From Arcuatula senhousia (lineage: Eukaryota; Mollusca; Bivalvia; Mytilida; Mytilidae), in assembly GCA_963971305.1 (NCBI GenBank), contig OZ020305.1, forward strand, positions 9,891,001 through 9,955,000: DNA of 64,000 bases, written 5' to 3'. Below are positions 24,981-35,674 of the stretch, piece by piece. Position 1 is the first letter of the stretch, and every line of letters begins with the position of its first letter. Both the position numbers and the translations under genes were made by a program. The notes beneath the pieces were generated by a model, which saw nothing but the letters and a program-made list of their open reading frames with translations, had not been told where the DNA came from and did not search any database.

Positions 24981-26600
24981 CGATTTATTATTGTAATGCT
25001 TAACTTTATTGTATACACATGTACATGTAAATAGATCTTTTGTACTGACTTTTGTGAATATATCAATACATTTTGTTAGTAAACTTTTGTACTTATGTTT
25101 TCATGTTTTTATACATAGTTTTGATCTTATATATTGTAAAATATGAAAGTAAAAAGTCATAAGTCCATAGTTTATTGAATTTTGTTCCAGTCGCATCTAA
25201 ACTTTCAAATTAGAACGTTCATGATTACCTGAGCTATTCATGCATCAAAACTTGCTCGAGCGACAATGCATATTGTCCATCAGAAGACGGTGAACGTCAT
25301 TGGTTCGATGTTCAAATTTCAATTTGGACTGCTAACATTTTCGACCTTAAAGGATGCTCGCAGGTCTAAATTTGCGCATCTTTTTGCAAAGCGGTATTGT
25401 AGCGGTAAATCCCTCCAATGTCTGTAGCATCGCCACTGATTACATAAAACAAAACACATTCTTTGCAAATTTGAAGAAATTCTGTCGTTTAGATTTTTTT
25501 CTATGTCATTTTTAAGCTTTAAATCATCATTTTTCCTTTATAATGTACTAGTATATAAAATAGATGGGAAATAGCCTATTTTGAGAACCTTAATCATGTT
25601 TATAGCGGTCTTGCATATTTTTGATCCATACACAAAGGACTATAAGTGTGCCAAATTACAGAAAAATCTATAATTTCAAATTTAGACCCTCGAGCCCCCT
25701 TAACTTCACAGAAGGTGAAATAAATTCTCGATTATTGCCATATGGAACATCAAAATTATTTTCGCCCTGATAAAGTCATATGGATATGGAGCGGCAGGGT
25801 GACAGTTACGTAGACCATAACCTCAACTGTCTGTATATTGAATATCAGATGCCTAACTTTTATTCTTTTCAAGAAATTCATTTTCTACAAAACTCTTATA
25901 AAAAGTTATTGGCCTGAAAAAGTGCTAAGTTCACAGATCCATTGGAGCATAAAAATGGGGTCAAGGATATAGTTGCGTAGGCCATAACCTGAACTGTCAG
26001 TATATCAAATATCAGATGCCTGGCTATTATAGCAATTAATTATACTTTTCAAGTAATCAATTTCCACAAAGTCTCAGCCGCTGCCGTCACCGCCAGAGAG
26101 TAATACCTATGTCTCACCTTTCGCGACTATTCAAAACTGTGAGCAGCAGCTCACAAATATATACCCCCGGTCCAAAATATCATAAGAAATATTTTAAAAT
26201 AGGAGGTGCATATATAAGTTATGTAAAAAGATTTTCTAAAAAGTTTATGAAAATCCATTGAGGGATTTAGAAGCAGTGTCGAATAATTGTTAAGATGAGG
26301 AAATGAAAAAAAACCAATCTGATCAAATTTTAAAATTGAAAATGCACATCTACATTATGTCACAATGATTCTGCAAAATTTGTATAATTGTTAAGACCAT
26401 GTTTTGCTATGAGGAAATAAACAAGAGGCTCACCTGGTCTTGATGTCAACCCTATGAAGACTTTTGATTAGTTGAATGTTTAAGCAATAGAAAGCTTTTT
26501 TCTATCTGCAATAGTTTTCATTCTATAAGCAAATAAAGAAAGAATGTGTCCATGGGACATAGATGCCCCCGCTGGCCCCAAACAAGAAGTAGATTTCTGA
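24981..26600. repeat. 3' flank of the solute-binding-protein gene with diverged repeats
   Basis: No further gene. 25165-25760 is the partner of the repeat at 20745-21110. At 25800-26060 two units of roughly 175 bp repeat (GTAG, then CCATAACCT, then AACTGTC, then ATATCAGATGCCT). From 26150 on there are fragments of the repeat that carries GGAGGTGCACATCTA, seen again at 28.7-29.2 kb. I could not place a canonical AATAAA signal after the gene's stop. Confidence 0.55.
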
Positions 26601-27600
26601 CAGGTCAGAAAATTGCTTACAGTTTGTCATACTGATCCATCCTACCAAGTTTCAAATCATTCTGGTATACAGTTCCTGAGAAAAGCTTGACAGAAATTTT
26701 CATATCATGTTGACATACTTTAAAATTGACCTAAGTCCCAAACAGGGGGTAGATGTCCGACAGGTCTCAAAATCGCTTAGGACATACAGTTTGTCATACA
26801 CAACCATCTATCAAGTTTCAAATCATTCTCATGTGTGGTTCCTGAGAAAAGCTTGACGGAAATTTTCATAGTCATTTTCACATATTTTAACATTGGCCTA
26901 ACTCCCAAACAGGAAGTAGATGTCCGACAGGTCTCATAATCGCTTATGACGTAAAGTTTGTCATACTGAACCATCCTACCAAGTTTCAAAATCATTCTCA
27001 TGTAGGGTTCCTGAGAAAAGCTTGACGGAAATTTTCAGTCATGTTCACATATTTTAAAATTGGCCTAAGTCCCAAACAGGGGGTAGATGTCCGACAGATC
27101 TCAAAATCGCTTAGGACATACAGTTTGTCATACACAACCATCTATCAAATTTCAAATCATTCTCATGTGTGGTTCCTGAGAAAAGCTTGACGGAAATTTT
27201 CATAGTCATTTTCACATATTTTAACATTGGCCTAACTCCCAAACAGGAAGTAGATGTCCGACAGGTCTCAAAATCGCTTATGACGTAAAGTTTGTCATAC
27301 TGAACCATCCTACCAAGTTTCAAAATCATTCTCATATAGGGTTCCTGAGAAAAGCTTGACGGAAATTTTCATAGTCATGTTCACATATTTTGAAATTGGC
27401 CTAAGTCCCAAACAGGGGGTAGATGTCCGACAGATCTCAAAATCGCTTATGACGTATAGTTTGTCATACACAACCATCCTACCAAGTTTCAAATCATTTT
27501 CATGCATTGTTCCTGAAAAAAAGCTTGACGGAAATTCGTACGGACGGACGGACATGAGTAAAACATAATGCCCCCCCGACATGTCGTCGCAGGGGCATAA
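26600..27600. repeat. Tandem array, about 167-bp units in an A-B alternating pattern
   Basis: The word CCTGAGAAAAGCTTGAC (last copy CCTGAAAAAAAGC) recurs at 26675, 26841, 27010, 27175, 27344 and 27512, so units are 165-169 bp. Alternate units match best (AGGGGGTAGATG with CATACACAACCATC against AGGAAGTAGATG with CATACTGAACCATCC), giving a roughly 335-bp higher-order repeat. The array closes with GGACGGACGGACATGAG and then GTCGTCGCAGGGGCATAATA. Reading frames of 74-98 codons on the minus strand come from the repeat. Confidence 0.9.
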
Positions 27601-28690
27601 TAACACTATTTTTCACCTTTAAAGGGCAATAACCTCTTTAAGGGATCATTTGCCAACTTCGACCCTATGAAGACTTTTGTAGAGTTTAATGAACTGAATG
27701 TTTAAGCAAGCAACAGCTTTTCTCTTTCAGCAATAGTTTTCAATTCTGTAGGCCACAAACATGCAAAATGTTATTTTAAGGGCCGTAACCCCTATAAGGG
27801 GTCATCTGACAGCGCTGACTCTATGGAGACTTTTTAAGAGCTTAATGAACTGAACATTTAAGCAAGCAACAGCTGTTCTCTATCTGCAATAGTTTTCATT
27901 CTATAGGCCCAAAACACAATTTTTCACTTTTATGGTGCTGTAACCCTTATAAGGGGTCATATGACAACTTCGACCCTGTGAAGACTTTTTGTAGAGCTAA
28001 ATCAGCTGAACATTTACGCAAGCAACAGCTTTTCACTATCTACAATAGTTTTCATTCTATAGGCCAAAAACACTATTTTTCACCTTAAAGGGGCTGTAAC
28101 CCCTATAAAAAGGGGTTTTCATACAATAGGCCAGAAACACTATTTTATAGCTTTAAGGGGCTGTTACCCCTATAAGGGGTCATCTGACAACTTCGACCCT
28201 ATGGAGACTTTTGTAGAGCTAAATGACCTGAACATTTAAGCAAGAAAAGCAACAGCTTTTCTCTACCTGCACTAGTTTTCATACTAAAGTCCAAAAACAT
28301 GAAAAAATGCTATTTTTCACCTTTAAGGGGCCTATAATGGGTTATCTGACAATTTCGACCAAATGGAGACTTTTGTAGAACTTTTGAAGCAGAAGGGTGG
28401 CATCAGATTTCATCTATCTCTTATACTTTTTTGAATTACAAGCCAAAAACAGTAGTCTGACCCCCTGGTCTATTTTTAGCCATGGCGGCCATGTTTTTTG
28501 ACGAATCAAAAATCCAAACACAAGTTTCATGCAGGACACCCTAAGGAGCAACCATATCAAGGTTTATTGAATTCTGTTCAGTAGTTTCCGAGGAGAAGAT
28601 TTTTGAAAAATTGTTAACAGACAATGACGACGACGACGGACGCCAAGAGATGGCAATAGCTCACATGGACCGTCGGCCCAGGTGAGCTAA
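27600..28690. repeat. Second tandem array, about 160-180 bp units, ending in GGTGAGCTAAAA
   Basis: Units contain CACCTTTAAGGGGC, then TAACCCCTATAAGGGGTCAT, then GACAACTTCGACCCTATG, then GCAACAGCTTTTCTCTA. At least six diverged units are visible. It ends with GACGACGACGGACGCC and CCCAGGTGAGCTAAAA at about 28688. It directly abuts the preceding 167-bp array. Confidence 0.85.
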
Positions 28691-29330
28691 AAACAATCTG
28701 GTCAAATTTTAAAATAGAAGATGCACATCTACATTATATTAAAAACGAAAGAATATGGAATATGTGCCAGAGTCAATGGCTGAGTCCGTTTTGCTATGGA
28801 AAACCTTAAAAAAAAACATTTTGACCAACTTTTAAAATAGGAGGTGCACATCTACATAATGTATGTCACAAAGATTTTGTAAAAGTTTTGTGAAAATCAA
28901 TTGGGGGTTTAGGAGGAGTAGCGGATAAAAGATTGGTAACCCCTTGTCGTCCGATGGTTAAGTCCATGTTTTGCGATGGGAAACCCCAAAAATCATTTTG
29001 ACCAACTTTTAAAATAGGAGGTGCACATCTAAATCACAGGGGCTTGTGTACAGTAAAAAAAATAAAAAATCCCCCTATATACCCTTTGAAAGGGTATATA
29101 GGGGGATTTTTATTTTTTTTACTGTACACAAGCCCCTGTGTCTAAATTATGACACAACGGTTGTGTGAAAGTTTCATGCAAATCCATCCAGGAGTTTCTG
29201 ATAAGATATTAGAACCACGAAGTGTAAGGGAAGGACACACGGACGGACGGATGGATGGACAGCCCTATCACTATATAACCCCCCTCCTTTTCAAGCGGGG
29301 GTGGGATAGGGTATAATAATCGGTCATGGC
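28690..29330. repeat. Third block of diverged repeats, units with GGAGGTGCACATCTA
   Basis: Units at about 28720, 28845 and 29015 share AAAATAGGAGGTGCACATCT. The last is interrupted by the hairpin element at 29035-29140. The block ends in GGACGGACGGATGGATGGAC near 29240, the same kind of end as the other arrays. Confidence 0.75.
29035..29140. mobile_element. 106-bp near-perfect palindromic element with 7-bp target duplication
   Basis: Left arm 29035-29087, centre G at 29088, right arm 29089-29140. The arms pair throughout except for one unpaired A in an A-run. Ends are CACAGGGGCTTG and CAAGCCCCTGTG. TCTAAAT flanks both sides (29028-29034 and 29141-29147). Uninterrupted relatives of the host repeat in this window show the insertion point. 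The ends match those of the larger palindrome at 40166-40453. Confidence 0.88.
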
Positions 29331-29334
29331 TACA

Positions 29335-29590
29335 CTGTGAAAGGTCTTCCAGAATTCCGACCAGTACCTCCCCGTGGTGGAAGACGAGCCAAGCTCCAGC
29401 GATAACAAAGGATACTCTAGAGCAGCTTACACTGGGGATAGTGTGTCATGGGCTGGAAGACTTATATGACACATAGCGAGACTATACCCGTATAAGGAGT
29501 TATTGAAGTACGTAAAAAAGAGTGAGTAATTGGTAAAAGTCGCTGCAGAGGGACATTCCCCCATAGTCACGACTATAAATACCAATCACC
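29335..29590 (-). repeat. Dispersed repeat, partner of 62000-62185
   Basis: On the minus strand it reads TTTATAGTCGTGACTAT, then AGTCTCGCTATGTG, then CCAGCCCATGACACAC, then GAGTATCCTTTGT, then CCACGGGGAGGTACTGGTCG. The same series is on the plus strand at 62010-62170. Copies differ enough that they are not recent duplicates. Confidence 0.85.
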
Positions 29591-29698
29591 ATCACTGTGA
29601 ATACACATAGTTGATAACCCCGAGGATGGTTTTGGTTTCATTGTTCAACCTTTTTGGGTCGATTTTGTTTTGACACTTATGGGTTTCTACCTTCATAT

Positions 29699-29873
29699 CA
29701 GTGGCGGATCCAGGGGGGGGGAGGTTCTGGGGGTCGAAACCCCCCTTTTCCTCCGAAATTTTTAAATATTTGTATAGATTTTCAGCAAAATTGGTCTGGA
29801 ACCCCCCCCCCCCTTTGGCCCACAGAACCAAGTATGTGGAACCCCCCTTTCGAAAAATCTGGATCCACCCCTG
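29699..29873. mobile_element. MITE with CAGTGGCGGATCCAG ends
   Basis: Left end CAGTGGCGGATCCAG, right end CTGGATCCACCCCTG, with C and G homopolymer runs inside. Relatives occur at 31660-31812 and 61474-61660. No convincing target duplication. Confidence 0.72.
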
Positions 29874-30299
29874 CTTATTACTGCATGCTGATGGTAACTA
29901 TAGATTACCCCTTAAAATATGCATATTATACAACACAACCAAGATTTCCTCTTTATTGATTCCTGCCTTTTTCTTTTATTTGTACTCCTAATGGTCAATA
30001 TCATAGGTGATTAAAATGCTGATTATGCCGAGAGGCTACCCATTGACATATGCATACACAGCATAACAAAACTATCAGTTTAAAATTGAAACTTGTACAT
30101 AGTATATTGATAAAACATCCAATTGAAAACCTGACGCTGTGTTACTGTTTTATGACTGAGACAATAATCCTAGATCTTCACAAGAACGACACTGTTATTT
30201 TCAGCCATTTTATATGTTTAATAGGATGATTCGATTCTCTTCGGTATGATTTTCTCAGATTATGGAGACAGATGGTTAGTATAATTATGGCCCGACCAC
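29874..30299. repeat. Non-coding; includes an inverted copy of 48640-48745
   Basis: 30165-30260 reads ATCTTCACAAGAACGACA, then TTATATGTTTAATAGGATG, then ATTCGATTCTCTTCGGTATG. The reverse complement of 48640-48745 carries the same string with few changes, so this is a dispersed repeat. The remainder shows nothing. Confidence 0.7.
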
Positions 30300-30555
30300 G
30301 TATGTGGATCGGCCATATAGTTTTACCCTTGTCCGTCCGTCTGTACGTCAGTCCGTAACACTTTGGTTAAGTTCTTGGTTAAGGTCGATTACTCGGATAC
30401 TAGATGTTGGGGTCAATGATATTTCACCACTAGATGGGTCTTGGGTAGGGCTACACCACCCACTAAAAATAAGGTCACTGTGACCTATATTTTATGCACG
30501 AACGACTTTGCTTAAGTTCTTGGTTAAGGTCTATAAATTTGATACTAGATGTTGG
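30300..30555 (+). repeat. Tandem array (unit about 150 bp), left part, split by an insertion
   Basis: Units contain TTGGTTAAGTTCTTGGTTAA, GATACTAGATGTTGG, GGTCAATGATATTTCACCAC and GGTCACTGTGACC. The array begins next to GTCCGTCCGTCTGTACG. It is cut at 30555 by the element that follows and resumes at 33837. Confidence 0.85.
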
Positions 30556-31659
30556 CAATCCCTACAAAGTGCGACACGACAAAAATGTTTTTGCGTGACA
30601 ACAGTAAGGTTTTTGCGGTGATAGGTAAATTTTACATACGACAAAAATGAAAACCTATCAATTATCAGTGTCTTAATGAACGAAATAGGTCTTTAAAAAG
30701 TATTGACATTGAACCCTGTATTCTAACGAATCGCTAGGTATATTTTTTTTAATAAAAATGTTTAATAAAGAAGAAAAAATATAAGATTTCCATCTAGTAA
30801 GCCTTGTTTTTCTACCTTCAGACGATTTATGACAAGGAACCTCACCGTAATGTAAGTTTATCTATACCTATATAGACTTTACTTATTTGCCAAAACTCAT
30901 GACTTGGAATCAGTCTTCTGTCACAAAGCAAAAGAACAAAAATGCCAACCAAAATATTTTATTTTGGTAAGGTTTTTTCGTGTGTTACCTTTTGCTATAA
31001 AAGGCTTTTTTAGTGTGTAGGCGACGGTTTTCGATGAACGAAGCAACAGTTTTTTCGGGTTAAAGTTGATTTTTGTTTTGTTTAAATTGGCCTTGAAAAT
31101 ACAATTAAAGAGCTTTTGGTTGTTCTTTTATCAAATTAATAAACTACGGACTGATAAATGGATATTTTACTTTTAGTTTATAACGAAATCGTGCAACAAA
31201 TATAAAAATCTGCACAAGAATAGTATTCAAATATTGTACCGTCGATTTATATAAAACTTTGGAAATTACTGTAATAAAATACCGAACAATTTTATATAGG
31301 AAATGTTATCTTACATTTTCATTTCACAACCTCATGCACAATATAAAAGTAGCACGGGTTCTAATGGGGAATCCGTATTTAAACATCCTAAATATAAATG
31401 TATAGACGTTGGGTCACATTGGTACACGTAGGTACATTTAAAATTATAAATAAAACATTAAGTTAGTTTAACAATGAATGTACTTAATTCGCTAATTATA
31501 GTTGCATACTCCAAATCAACACAACTCCGGCTATCATGAAGAACATAAATCGCGGTGATAAAATGAGCATAAAAAGACAGTGAAGTGGAGGATCGCGGAA
31601 ATGCCGGGGGGAGACCATTCGGGATGAGACTTTTCTCTGTTACTTTAAAAGGTTTAGCA

Positions 31660-31812
31660 TAGGCGGATCCGGGGGGCTGGAGGCCCGGGACCCCCTTTTG
31701 GCGGAAAAATTTGGTTGAATATATAGGAAATCATTGAAGCGTGACCAAAGCGGGCCCCTTTTTAGGCCAGTCAGTAGGCCCCCTCTTTTCAGAATTTCTG
31801 GATCCGCCTCTG
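31660..31812. mobile_element. MITE, relative of 29699-29873
   Basis: AGGCGGATCCGG at the left and CTGGATCCGCCTCTG at the right. It is nested inside the 3.28 kb element. The interior carries GGGACCCCCTTTTGGCGG and GCGGGCCCC blocks similar in style to the other two copies. Confidence 0.65.
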
Positions 31813-31972
31813 TTTAGAGATGGGTAGGATCGGCCGGACAATTAACCTCCTGCATGGCGATCCTACGTTTTTTTTTTCTTTTAACGGGACCTGCAGCTGG
31901 GTTTTTTAACACGGGGTATGAATGTGGATTGTAATCAGGTTTTTCCTATAAGATTATGGCGTGACGACCCGG

Positions 31973-32424
31973 GGTCTCCCGATACAGCGAGTACGGAGTG
32001 ATATGATTTTTACAGAGCAATCTAAAATTGTCGAACATGATGGTAGATATCAAACTTTTCCTTTATCATTTATTCGTGACAGTTTATAGCAGACATGTAT
32101 GTTGTTGTCAACGGAGTATATTTTGGCCCTCATTGTCAGCAAATTTGGGCTTTCTAAGTAGTAAAACAAAAAATCTATGGACGACTTTTTCAACTTGTTT
32201 ATTTGGAATTGATCGTCCACAGGTTTTTTGTTTTACTACTTAAAAAGCCCAAATTTGCTGAGCATGGAGCCCAATATATATTCAGTTGAAAACAACATAC
32301 ATGTCTGCTATAAACTGTTTTGAATAAATGATATAAGAAAAGTTTGACATCTACCGTCATTTTGACAAATTTTAGATTGCTCCGTGAAAATCGTTTCGCT
32401 CCGTACTCGCTGTATCGGGAGACC
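31973..32424. repeat. Long imperfect inverted repeat, 212-bp arms, 28-bp spacer
   Basis: The left arm 31973-32184 and right arm 32213-32424 have equal length and pair along their whole extent with scattered mismatches. Outer ends are GGTCTCCCGATACAGCGAG and its complement; inner ends are CTATGGACGA and TCGTCCACAG. The matching frames on both strands (71 and 88 codons) are by-products of the inverted copies. Confidence 0.88.
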
Positions 32425-33836
32425 AAGTGTGGACCCCGGCTTTCATTATGACAGGGCTGTTCCATTCAACCACCTGAGGCAAACACCTCAGCCGTTTCGA
32501 GGGCAAAGCAGGCTTCCCATATGTCAGGTTTCTGCGCGCTCATAAGTGGACTTTTTCCGCGCTGCTACAGGCCTATTCGCCACCAGGAACCCGCACGCGG
32601 GGGGGGGGGGGGATAAAATATTAGTTTAAGATTGAAATTGTTTAAGATATAAGCTATAAGTATATATTGGGCATAAATTAATACAAATTCAAAAGCATTC
32701 ATGGATTTTGTTTTAGTGTAAAAGCTTTTAAAGGGCGTACTTTCGATTTTTATAAATTACATTGAGGTCATTGTTGTTCTTAAAAAAGAACAACTGACTT
32801 CTTGGTCAGTAATAAAACAGTTACTAGTGATGGGTGTATATTTTTCGGGTTTTTTTTAAATTGTTTTCTCCGAAGGGAAAATATTTGACAGGGACATATT
32901 TGATTTTTACCCCATTTTGGCCCCTAATTTCTAAACGAAAAAAGAGGGGACACACAAAATTCAGCCTACCCTTTCTTTTATGGCAAGTGACATTACTGTA
33001 AAATTTCATAGCATTTGATCAACCACAACAAAAGTAATTGTGGAAACTAATTAAAAAATCGGTTTTTGGTCAATTTTGGGCCCCTTATTTCTAATCGGAA
33101 TCATAAAATGACCCATAAGGAGAAGTGCACATATTCAATATATCTGTAATCACTGTCTAATATTTCAAAAAGATCCAGTGTTTAGCTTTGAGATTCTGAT
33201 TACACAAGACAGGCACTCCTACAGTGCGACGGACGGACGGACGGAGACGGACGGACGTATAGACGGACGGAGTGACCCGATTACTAGGTACACGTTTTCT
33301 CATTCGGCGACGCAGGTAAAAACCTAATTATAAGGAGGAAACCGTCGCAGCCATAGGCTGTGTCACTCAAAAACCGTCACAGGTTCCCGAACAAACCTTA
33401 CAGTATTCACGAAAAAACCGTAACGTGTTTGGAGGAAAATGTAAATTACTTCAAGGTATCTTTATAACTATTTGTAAGAAAGATGCTAAACGTTTCAGAT
33501 TTGACAAAAGAGTCACAAAAACTTTTTTGTTCATTTTTACGATTGTTTTTTTTACGAAATAACGATATTTTTGAAAATGGTAACAATGTTTAAATTTGAC
33601 AATTAAATGACTTTGAATATTGTCAATATTCATTAAGTGTATGCTCGGTACATTTTTAAAAACACTTGACATATTTTTTACAAATCAATTATAGTCTATA
33701 AACTAAACTGACCTTGAAAAAGCCAATATCGTCTTAATTTTTCTCTGTTTTTCCCACAATGCATTTAGGAGATCAGCAAAAACCTTACTGTTCTCACGCA
33801 AAAACAAATTTATCGTGTCGCACTTTGTAGGGATTG

Positions 33837-34135
33837 GTTGGGGGTCAATGATATTTCACTACTAGATGTGTCTTGGGTAAGGTGACACCCACTAGAAATA
33901 AGATCACTGTGACCTATATTTTACGCATGAATGACTTTGGTTAAGTTCTTGGTTAAACTCAAATACTCGGATACTAGATGTTGGGGGTCAATCTTATTTC
34001 ACCACAGGATGTGTCTTGGGAAGGACTACACCACCTCACTGTGACCTATATTTTATGCATGAACGAGTTTGGTTTACTTCTTGGTTAAGGTCCATAACCC
34101 AGGTTATACACATGGGGGTCAATGATATTTCAAGA
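33837..34135 (+). repeat. Tandem array (unit about 150 bp), right part
   Basis: Continues the array interrupted at 30555, starting with the duplicated GTTGG. Two further units show GATACTAGATGTTGGGGGTC and TCACTGTGACCTATATTTTA. Confidence 0.85.
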
Positions 34136-35674
34136 ACGGGGAGGCCATCCTGTGGCTCATAGGCACATTTCTATTTTTTTTTATCAAAATCCTGCAACAT
34201 ATTAGGTGTACATCATCTTCATGTATTTTTCAACTTATCATATAATTGAAATTTGTGAGAGCTCTGTGGCTTCTATACTTTTTGAGTTATTACAGATTTA
34301 CACACAAACAAATAGGCAGACAGAGTTGAACAGTAACTGAACCAGCTGTTCATATTGCTCTATTTTAAACACATTGGGCCTTGCCTAATTTTGCCAATCT
34401 TTTATGTAGGCAAGAGAAACTAGAGGCTCCCAGGAGCCTGAATCGATCAACGTTCTGTTATGCTAAAGCCTCTTACCTAGTGTGAAACGTGGTCTTTCTG
34501 TACCTAACATAAGTAACATAAAAGAAACTAGTTGGGATAGAAAACACTCTAGAGATCAAGAACACAAAGTTACAAAGCTATAAAGATTTCAAACAATTAA
34601 AATGATATACTCCTCACTCAACAGTAAAAGGGAGGTAACTCTCAAACGGTTGATCTGACAATTTGACCCTGGAATCTCAATGTAGAGTTTTGTAGAGCTT
34701 TTGAAGCTGTGAAAAGAAGGTTGTTTTGGATTTTCCCTTTCTCTACTACTTTTTGAGCTATTAGGCAAAAACTATGACTTGTAGCAACAACGGCTATAAT
34801 TGATGGTCCATGTGCAATGTCTTAAGATGAAGTGTACAAAGGACAAGATAGGATAAGAAGACGAATTTGGCCCCCTAAATTGGTCAAATTTTCCAAAATC
34901 GGAATATTGAATTATAACAGTGTGATTTTGTAATTCAGAAGTTGTATTTTTTGGAACAAGCACAATTTTATTGAAAATTTGACATATGGCGTAATTACGC
35001 ATGTGCACAAAATGATAGAACGATGAAATGTAGCAAAATTTGCTTAAAATTGTTAAAATGACAATGGTTTTTGTGAAATTTAAATATGAGCGGACCTGCG
35101 GCCCACAAAGATAATTTCTGGAAATATTAGTTTTTGTATGCCAATTCCACAGTTAGAATATTTTTGTGGGCCGCTTGTCCGCTCATAGTTATTTAAGCCA
35201 AAAACATACAAAAATAAACCAAATTTCGAGGATTTTAGAGAAAAAGTCACTTTTTCGTCAAGTTTGATCGAATGCTAAAATCAGATTGGATCTATAATTT
35301 GTTTTAAACATTCAAATATATCAACTTTCATTACTTAATATCATATAAATCAATTTTTGAGCATAAAATTTCACTTTTGAAAAAGGGGCCAAAAACAGCC
35401 CTTATCATTCCTTGTCCTTTAAACATGTTAAAAGCATTCCATTCATACGTTTCAGAGAAAGAGTTTTTTAGAAGAGGTCAGTAAATAAGTTAAAATTAGA
35501 AACAACATTTAAAGGGGGATAACTCTAAAATGGTTGATCTGACAATTTTAACCCTAATATTATATTGGCAGATCTTTAAATGAGCTTAACAATTCTGTGA
35601 TGCTAACATTTCCTCTAGCCTAGCATCACAATTTTCCAGAAAAAGTAAAAGAAAACGAAATTTGTAGTAAAATT
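34136..35674. other. Non-coding flank downstream of TTI2
   Basis: Contains diverged bivalve-type repeats (GGGAGGTAACTCT, GTTGATCTGACAATTT at 34630 and 35530) and the small palindromic element at 35085-35187. No gene and no clear polyadenylation signal for the TTI2 gene that ends at 35675. Confidence 0.5.
35085..35187. mobile_element. Small MITE with TATGAGCGGAC ends
   Basis: The left end TATGAGCGGACCTGCGGCCC and right end GGGCCGCTTGTCCGCTCATA are inverted repeats with one mismatch; CACAAAGATA and TATTTTTGTG continue the pairing inward. Total about 103 bp, no coding content. Confidence 0.75.

Larger units (their letters stand above)
30556..33836. mobile_element. 3.28 kb non-autonomous TIR element inside a tandem array
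   Basis: Ends CAATCCCTACAAAGTGCG and its exact reverse complement. Inverted similarity continues for about 60 bp with a handful of mismatches (CGTGACAACAGTAAGG against CGTGAGAACAGTAAGG). The flanks are GTTGG on both sides (30551-30555 and 33837-33841). Removing one copy and the element restores the array's own word TAGATGTTGGGGGTCAAT. Short motifs resembling AAGGTTTTTNCG recur near both ends, as expected of transposase binding sites. It encodes no transposase and carries a MITE (31660), a 212-bp-arm hairpin (31973) and a C/G-rich run. Confidence 0.82.
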
